Part shown: positions 56,382 to 64,000 of the stretch, one piece after another
Position numbering within the stretch: position 1 is the stretch's first letter
Layout: each line of letters starts with the position of its first letter
Origin: Pagrus major
Taxonomy: Eukaryota > Chordata > Actinopteri > Spariformes > Sparidae
DNA: 64,000 nt
NCBI RefSeq assembly: GCF_040436345.1
Contig: NC_133230.1
Location: 7,151,297-7,215,296, forward strand
Direction of reading: 5' to 3'
The notes under the pieces: generated by a model
What the model was told of the DNA's origin: nothing
Seen by the model: the letters and a program-made list of their open reading frames with translations, nothing else
The model's database searches: none
Made by a program: the position numbers and the translations under genes

Positions 56382-56839
56382 TGGAAGTGTGTGTGCATGT
56401 ACAAATCCCCCCTCCGCCCTGCGTCATATTCATATGCCTCCTGATACCGAGGTCAAAGCAATCACTCTGCTAACACGCCGACATATGGACATGCTGCACT
56501 CGCATTACCCCACCCAGTCCCACCACACACGCACAGAAACACACACCTGCACTGTATGACATAATCCTTGCTGTATGATGATGTCAGATTATTGATATGT
56601 CTCAATAGTTCGCTTAAGCAGAAATCACCAAGAGAGACGGAGCGAGGAAGGACGAGGTAGGAGAGGAGAAAGAGGAGGAGGAGGAGGAGACATGATGCAG
56701 AGTTTTGGGGGGCAATTAAAAGGCTGGGTAACGAGGCTAATGAGTAGACAGGTGGCCCCATTACAGAAGCAGCCGCACACACTCATTAACACACTCATAC
56801 ACACCAAACCTCCCCTCTGGCTGGGATTAGTGTGTGCAC

Positions 56840-56841
<2 letters not shown>

Positions 56842-56872
<31 letters not shown>
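56842..56872. repeat. (TG)n microsatellite
   Basis: About 15 TG units. Confidence 0.95.
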
Positions 56873-56873
<1 letters not shown>

Positions 56874-57026
56874 CCCCCCTGTTTCCCTGTTAATCAGTCT
56901 TCACATACGAGACTGGAGGCAACAGGGTGTTTCTGTGCATGTGCATTGTGTGTGTGTGTGTAACTGGAGGCGAGAGTGTGAAATTGGAGTGATAAGGCAG
57001 TTAACATTCAAACCACCCCACCTGCC

Positions 57027-57028
<2 letters not shown>

Positions 57029-57089
<61 letters not shown>
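57029..57089. repeat. (AC)n(AT)n microsatellite
   Basis: About 26 AC units followed by ATATATAT. Confidence 0.95.
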
Positions 57090-58014
57090 GCTGTAAACAC
57101 ACACTTCAAGATTTGTTTCTTTGCCTCTCCATTCCAGCGCTACACCTGTATAAGTGTGTGTATGGGTGCGGAAAAGTTGTTTGTATGAATAAACAGGATA
57201 ATGAGATAACGCTGAGCAAGTAGCGGTGGTGAATAGTATATATATGTGTGTGTGTGTGTGTGTGAGAAAGAGAAAAAGACAGGAGGTAGAAGCGAGACTA
57301 GAAAACACTTTCAAGGTAGTGTCAAAAGGAAAAAAATAACTGGCTGATGTGGCTGTAATTACACAGACGTAGATAGGAGTGGTGATGCTTCACATTTACC
57401 CACAGAGCTCTGCAGATGCACACACAAACAAACACAAAACAGAAGAGGAGGAAGAGGAGTCGCATGAGGATAACTCCCAGTCCTTGAGAACTAGAGGCAA
57501 AAGGAAAAAAAAAAATAAAAAATTGGGATGCAGGGAAAAAAGTCCCCGAGGTAAGGGTTGAAAAATTCTCAAGCAAACCGAGACACAAAGAAACACAGAG
57601 AGTCCAGTTGGGAAAGAGCCAGAGACTGGGGAGAAAAAAAAATAGAAGATAGAGAGGTGGTGGAGAGGTAAAGAAGTCGAGGTGGAGAGCCAGGGGAGGA
57701 GTAAGAAGCGAGAGCGCTCGGAGACATTTGGGGGATACGTCTGCATATCAATGGGGCTTTCTACGAGTAGTGGTGGTTATTATCTTCTAGCGGAGAAGGG
57801 AGAGAGAGGAGATGGGGGGGGGGGGGCAGCCAGGAGGCCAGTCAGTCAGTCAGTCAGTCCGTCAGCCAGGCCTGGAGACAAGCCTGGGGCTGGATTTACA
57901 CTCTCCGGTCCGGGAACCACAACCTCACCCTGGGGAATAGCAAGGGGACAATTGGCTCTTTAAGAATGGAGGGAAAAGTGTGAAGGGAGGGGTTGCATAT
58001 GAGGGATGCATGCA

Positions 58015-58017
<3 letters not shown>

Positions 58018-58065
<48 letters not shown>
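58018..58065. repeat. (TG)n microsatellite
   Basis: About 24 TG units after ATGCATGCATGCG. Confidence 0.95.
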
Positions 58066-58067
<2 letters not shown>

Positions 58068-58769
58068 GGGGTCCTCCAAGCCCAATTAAGCCTGACTGCA
58101 TGTCGGAGGGCTGTGCCAAACATGCCCCACCTGTTTAGAGAGGGCCAAAGGGGCTAATGAGCACTGCCTGGAGGGGGAATAGCATGTGAGAGAAAAAGAG
58201 TGGAAAAACGGGAAAGAAAATTCCAGGGAATTAAGGAATAAAGATGACATTCCCCAGTTTTTGTCCCCCTGCTTTCTCTCTCATTATGCAGCCGCAAGTC
58301 GGAGACACAATGTCAGAGGGATTTCACAGCTAAAATTAGTCTTTGTTATCATATGCGGTACAGGCTAGAAACATGTGACAGGGCGGTGCACAAACACACA
58401 TGCACACAGACACACACACATGCACACACAGAGTCTCTAATCAGTGAGACAAAAAAAAAACAAGAAGCCACGAAAATTAAAACCAGAACCGGCGGAGAGG
58501 CAGGAAGCAGGGGCATAATGAAATAATAAGAGCCAAATATTGTGCAACAGGAGCAACAACAGTTTTCAAGACAGAACGCCTCTGTCTTGTGTGTGTCTGC
58601 GTGTGTGTAATGCGGGTGAGTTTGGGTGAAAGAAGCCCATTGTCTGGCAGTGTAACTCAAGCTCCCAGCCTCAGCTTCGCCTCGAATGAGCAGCGAGGAT
58701 GTGGCATCCTTCCTTCCTACCTTCCTTCTGTTCCCCTCCACTGCATTCAACCGGACTCAATCTCTTCTG

Positions 58770-59161
58770 AAAGGAATAGTTCAACATTTTGGGAAAAACA
58801 CTAATTTTCTTTTGTTTTCTTGCTGAAGCTTAAATGAAAAGTTGATACAACTCTTATGTTCAACGAATACCAAGCTACCGCCAGTAGCCGGTTAGCTTAG
58901 CTTAGCATAAAGACTGGAAACAAGGGGAAACACCTTGCCTGGCGACCCTAGTCGGCCACATTACCTACTGGGAAAATAATCCAGTTTGTAGTTTATACAT
59001 TTAGTCACGGATTAAACAAAGATGGAACGTGTTACTTGGTGGGCTTTACGGGATTTTGTAACCTCTGTTTGGACAGAACCACAATATATACACATGTATA
59101 TACATTCTGTTGACAAAATGACAGATATATGGACATTGTAAAGTGTTGCACTGTTCCTTTA
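58770..59161. mobile_element. non-autonomous DNA element, complete
   Basis: Left end AAAGGAATAGTTCAACATTT; right end, on the other strand, AAAGGAACAGTGCAACACTT. The ends are imperfect inverted repeats. The interior carries CCGGTTAGCTTAGCTTAGC and ATAAAGACTGGAAACAAGG, hallmarks of a common percomorph element. 392 bp, no coding capacity. Confidence 0.8.
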
Positions 59162-59267
59162 ATTAGCAGCTGACTGAAGGCTTCAAACAAACTAAAATAA
59201 AACATTCAGGTGACCAGTGAGAGGAATCTAATTGCTGATCTGATTTTTTCCACACTACATCACAGAC

Positions 59268-59302
59268 ATACACACACACACACACCCACACAGACACACA
59301 CA

Positions 59303-59336
<34 letters not shown>
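59268..59336. repeat. (CA)n microsatellite, interrupted
   Basis: CA runs with CCCA and CAGA interruptions. Confidence 0.95.
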
Positions 59337-59339
<3 letters not shown>

Positions 59340-62300
59340 AACTGGCAGCTGCTAACCCCGAGATTAAGGCCAGTGTGACAGACGTGATTTCAGGCTACAT
59401 CTGTGGCAGAGAGAGAAAGAGAGCAGAACAAACAAACGTGGAGGAACACGAGGTGGACGTACACTGAGCAGCAAATTGTTACTAGCTAGTGGAGAGGGAA
59501 AAAAAAAAAAAAACAAGTGTTGGAGGATAAAAAAAAAAAAAAAAAAAAGAGGAAGAAGAAAAGCAGCGGAGGCACGCACCATCTGTTGGGTGCATACTGA
59601 CTGTGCATTCAGAGATTCAAAAGGCCGTTAATTCCACGGCAGAGAAGACCCAGAAATGCTGTTATCAAACGACGTTTTAACAAAAATGAGAAAAAGGAAG
59701 CTGGGGATGGATGCAGAGTCGCTGCCCTTTTTTGATTTAGCTGAAAAGAAAAAACAGATATTGTGTTTGCATTTGATGCGCGCAGGCTTTTAGTCAAGAG
59801 GAACCTGGCCTTTGGTCGTAGCTACAATTGAATTAGATCTCCATTTAGCCCGCCGCAAAACCGCTACCGTGCTCTCCTCTACTTTCTCCTCTCTCTTCCC
59901 CCTCACCGGAGATAATTGAAAAGCCCGCTCAGTCCGCCACCAAAACTTCAAACCTGCTTTTCAAGAAAGGCACGGGAAAAAAAATGGAGGGAGGGAGATA
60001 GAAGAGAGGCTGAAAAGGAAAAGTGAGGAGGAGAGAGGGGAGAACTGCTCATTGATATGACAATTTGATTTTCTGGGCTCTGGTGTGAAGCAGCTTAAGA
60101 GGCCATCCCTCTATTATAAGGCCTGTGACATCTAGCCTCACCAGCTCTTCGGCCCCCACCCCTCTATATATATTTATATATGTGTGTGTGTGTGTGATAG
60201 TAAGCTGGTGCATGTGCGCCTCTAAGTACATGTGTTTGTGTGTGCGTCCGTCCCATGCAGACTCTCCCCTGAGTTTCCAATCCGGGATCACATGCGGGGG
60301 AATGTGAAGTCGGAGCAGCTGTCGGCCTGGCAACGCTCCTCGCCAACCCAAGCGGGATAGAAACTTACCGAGCATCAGCACCCCGACATTCAACACAGCG
60401 GAGGACAGGGCACATGCAGGGCGCGCGCGCGTGTGTGTATGTATGTGTGTCGGCCTCAATAACCATTCATGTTGTCAGAAACTATTAGGCATTGCGCTGA
60501 AGGCCCCACCCAGCATGATTCAGTCAGAATTTAAAAGAAGCAGGGTGGATGTAATTGTCGGTATTTGGAGCATTTTAGCGTCAATAAATCACCGCTAAAT
60601 TAATTTCGAGCCTGGCAGCCTCCAACCCGACTACAGTGCCTTTCACAATTTTGTGCCACCTGGTCGGATTTGGCATGAAATCTGCTCGTTCGCCTTTACA
60701 GAACTACACTGGCATAAGGCTGCTGTTCTCCCAGCACAAACAGAGCTCAAGCTTTGGGATTTTCTCGCAATGGAAGATGGAAAAACAACAAGCGAAAGGG
60801 GTTGATGGAAAAAAAACATACATCACAGCTGACATGTTTATCTTATTGTCTAAAATGAAAGTAAACAGAGGCCAGGGGTCATAACCAGAGCGCTGCCTCA
60901 AGAGAGAGAGAAGAAATTAAAATAAAGTCAACAAATATTCCCTTTAATGGTCACGTGTGCCTCAGTACAGACATTAAAAGCTGTTTTTAAAAGGCAGGAA
61001 CAAAATCAGGTGAATAAAAGGGGACTGGAAAAGGGTGTAGCATGTGTTTGTCTGAGGTAATGGAAGTCTTTACATGTGTAAAATGAGGGCCAAGGTGCTG
61101 AAAAAAATGAGAGACCAAAAAGACGAGGCAAAAGGCTATTTCCAATTTATTATAAAGGGTCCTATTTTGAGACTTGTGGCCATTGAATTAACGACAAAGA
61201 TCTGGGAACACGGGAATATTGCTAAAAAGGAGGCAGATGGGACAAGAAAGACAAGCAGCCAATGTTTTAAACAAACCATCTGATTGGCCAGATTTATGAA
61301 GGCAAAGAGTAAACTTTTCCTTTTACTGGAAAAAAGTAAGGAATAAGTAAGAAAACAATGAATACAATTCATATAAATAAAAAATAATAATCTGCAAATG
61401 GAACAAGTGGAAATTGTCTGAAAACATGTTCTATTGTCTCACAGAAATGCTTCTTTCCAGGTGATTGTCTCATATTAGGCGTAACAGATGTTTTTGATTA
61501 GAAACTAGACAAATACACCAGGTAAGATTGTGAGTTTCAGCAGTAAACACTTTTCCAAACTCTCCCTCGTAACAAATGTTACAGAGCGCAGTCTGAAATT
61601 CAAGACAGCACTTTCCACTCCACTTCAATTTGCCACACAAAACATCGTCAGTCGCTTGTGTTGAACTGACGACACCGAACAAAAATACCATGTGCGCCGA
61701 CATCATCGTCAACAACAGAGACCAATAAACACTTCTTCACTGCAGACATTTGGACTTTTCCAGACAGGAAACAGCTGAAACAAGCTTCGTAAATGACGGC
61801 TCGGTTCAAGACCAGGACTAAGAGCCTGGAACTAGCTCACCCAAATGGTATGTAGTCATTCTTAATGTCAATTACACCTTTGAGCTTCCTGCCACAACAA
61901 GCCAAAACATCAGATTCGATGTCACACACGCTGCCTGAACTTCACTTCAAGTAGTTTTCCTGCCCTTTGCTGCTGTGGAACAAGGAGCCTGACTGACTTA
62001 CTGGTTCAACTCTGACCTGCTGTTTATGCTGTAGTTTTCCCGTGCAATGGAGATTTGTTATCGACATTTTGGGTGCGCTTACTTTCACTTTTTACCACAA
62101 ATTAGATAATCAAGCTTGATGACACCCTGTCTGAATGCATGTTTCTTGCCATGTCTGACTTTGTGCACAGATCTCAGCAATTACTTGTGTTATCATAACA
62201 GATGGAAATGACTGTGCAAATTACACCTTAACTTTAAAGAGTTAATCTGCTTCAGTTGTTTAGGAAAATGCTGCAGTGCTGTTTTGCTGTGAAGCTCCAG

Positions 62301-62446
62301 AAATGTTTTGTGGACTACAAAACCTCACCTGACTTTCCATCGGCATGGAGCATAATGACTGAATTTTCATTTTTGGGTGAACTTATTATTGAAAGATTGT
62401 GTTGCACACATAGTTTGGTTTGGCATTCAGTCGTAATAGCGAAGTA

Positions 62447-62484
<38 letters not shown>
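62447..62484. repeat. (TG)n(AG)n microsatellite
   Basis: Five TG units run directly into about 12 AG units. Confidence 0.95.
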
Positions 62485-62625
62485 ATGTGTTGCAGCACAT
62501 CCTACCCTCAACAAGGCTAACAATACAAGATGTTGTCTCCTTGGAAGATATCAAACCACTGTTTGGGTGGAGGCTGATGTGTAATTACATTCATGTGGCC
62601 AGCAAGAACAAACACATACCGATGA

Positions 62626-62628
62626 GCG

Positions 62629-62719
<91 letters not shown>
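62626..62719. repeat. (GC)n(AC)n microsatellite
   Basis: GCGCGCGCGC followed by about 41 uninterrupted AC units, the longest dinucleotide run of the window. Confidence 0.95.
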
Positions 62720-62720
<1 letters not shown>

Positions 62721-62970
62721 TAAAGAGGAGAGAGTCCGGGTGAGTCCAAGAGAATCCCAAACAAATCCTCCGATCAGATGTAGGGGGTGCAGGAGAGGAA
62801 ATAAAGAGGGTAGATTATGTGCGAGGATTGTGTCTAAAGGTCAGAGTTGGAGTGTGTGTGTTGATGTGCTGAGTATATTATGGCTAAAACTCACAAGAGA
62901 CCATGTGCCAGGGGAACAATACATTATGCAAATGAAGCTTCCCCATATGGTGAAAGTCAACTGAGCGCTC

Positions 62971-63041
<71 letters not shown>
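62971..63041. repeat. (AC)n microsatellite
   Basis: About 35 uninterrupted AC units, only 250 bp from the previous tract. Confidence 0.95.
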
Positions 63042-63046
<5 letters not shown>

Positions 63047-64000
63047 CATGTTGAGGAGCCAAGTGCTTTCCCTCATTTTCATGCTAAATCTGCAAATCCT
63101 TGTAACCGCTATCTCTGCTCAGTCTGCGACGGAAGGAAAAAAAAGGGAAAGAGACGAGAGGAAAACAGAATGAGAGGAGAGGACAAGAGATGGATAGTGA
63201 GGGAAGAGGCAGACGCTCAATAGAGGAAATAAGAGTAACCAGCCAATACTGTCTCCGTCTCCAACTGATTAGCATTCAGTAGGAATTGGAGGAAACCGTT
63301 AGCAGTCGGGCCCTTATCAGGGCCTGCCTGCATACCTCCCACACTGGGTCACTGTGCTGAAAGCTCACTGTGTCTTTTTCCCGTGTCTTCCCACCGCCTA
63401 TTATCTGTTAATCCACCCACACTGGTTCATCCCAGTGTAACAGGAAACATTATTAACTGCTGAAAAAAGATCGACCTCCAGACACGTGGGGAAAGCTAAT
63501 CGCCCAAAAGCCTCCAGGATGAGTCTGCTCATCTAGCCTACGCTGTGTCGTCTTGCCTGACAGCGGGGCCGCTCTACCTACGCGGCGCTTTTGGACAGTG
63601 AACCCGTGAGTTCACAGCCTGTCCCCCAGGGGAGGGATGGCAAGACAGAGCGATACGGAAGAAATAGGAGGGATCGGAGGAGTAAAATATAGACTTCTGT
63701 AGAGGTCAGACAAGGTTCGGCGCTGAGAATGTGTACCAAAGACATGCAGCTGTAACAGAGGGATTTTGGTTTATTTTGTAGTATTTAACCTCCAGCGTAC
63801 TACCAGCAGCTGGCAGGAGCTTCAAACTCGCAAACATAAATCCTTGTAAAAAGTAAATAAAACCATCTGTGATGGTTGGAGGTAGCCACGGCTCCCCAGC
63901 TGGGGGTTAAATTCCCCCTTAAACTTTCTCCCCTTGATGGTCGTACAGCGGAGAATGTTCCACAGGAATGCGTGTGTGGATCTATGTGTGTGTGTGTGTG

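Larger units (their letters stand above)
45904..64000 (-). other. hs6st1 intron 1 (3' part; continues past window)
   Basis: At least 18.1 kb. No sequence coding the membrane anchor or QKTGGTTF-type PAPS loop occurs in any frame, so exon 1 is further right. Content: microsatellites, transposon fragments, a degenerate tandem array and some high-complexity stretches (separate entries). Long frames within it are chance or CA-repeat translations. Confidence 0.8.

Noticed and set aside
62451..63173. Open frames reading through CA/TG repeats (THTHTH, CVCVCV)
   Set aside because: Simple-repeat translation; no start context or splice signals.
45904..64000. tRNA, rRNA or other structured RNA genes
   Set aside because: No cloverleaf with A/B boxes or rRNA-like segment was noticed in this intron or elsewhere in the window, though small RNAs cannot be excluded by eye.

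Overview
The window is nuclear DNA of a ray-finned fish, most likely a percomorph teleost. The evidence is vertebrate-type genes split by short GT-AG introns, abundant (CA)n tracts, and degenerate copies of short transposons that I know from teleost genomes. No bacterial, organellar or viral gene was recognised.

Region 1 (about 0.9-33.1 kb, minus strand) is a complete gene for UDP-glucose:glycoprotein glucosyltransferase 1 (uggt1), the ER folding sensor that reglucosylates misfolded N-glycoproteins. I could place 41 coding exons by protein similarity, phase and GT-AG borders. They sum to 4,620 nt, giving an uninterrupted 1,539-residue protein. It has a signal peptide near the N terminus, four thioredoxin-like modules, a beta-sandwich region, a GT24 catalytic domain with a D-A-D motif (about residues 1350-1352) and a C-terminal HIEL, a KDEL-type ER retrieval signal. 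Exon 1 is at 32,995-33,025 and the stop codon at 2,220-2,222. Likely poly(A) signals lie near 922-941. The largest intron (21,401-27,154) holds a roughly 1.6-kb inverted-repeat-bounded element that carries a 43-bp minisatellite.

The first ~150 bp end in a plus-strand AATAAA followed by a U/GU-rich stretch. This may be the 3' end of a convergent gene whose body lies outside the window.

Region 2 (33.1-40.7 kb) is intergenic sequence and then the probable 3' UTR of the next gene. It has no convincing coding exon, but it has high-complexity stretches that could be regulatory and a foldback transposon near 38.6-38.8 kb.

Region 3 (40.8-45.9 kb, minus strand) holds the last three coding exons of a heparan-sulfate 6-O-sulfotransferase, closest to HS6ST1 (hs6st1). 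It is a Golgi enzyme that transfers sulfate from PAPS to the 6-O position of glucosamine in heparan sulfate. Its first exon (cytoplasmic tail, membrane anchor, 5'-phosphosulfate-binding loop) is not in the window.

Region 4 (45.9-64.0 kb) is therefore the first intron of hs6st1, at least 18.1 kb long. It is rich in (CA/TG)n and (GA)n tracts, has a degenerate ~50-bp tandem array at 47.2-47.6 kb and several transposon fossils, and includes non-repetitive stretches that look like candidate enhancers.

The two genes act in different compartments (ER glycoprotein quality control; Golgi proteoglycan sulfation). Their adjacency is a conserved vertebrate linkage, since human UGGT1 and HS6ST1 are neighbours, rather than a functional operon. 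Sequence identity was judged by eye from memory of the human proteins; no alignment or database search was run.
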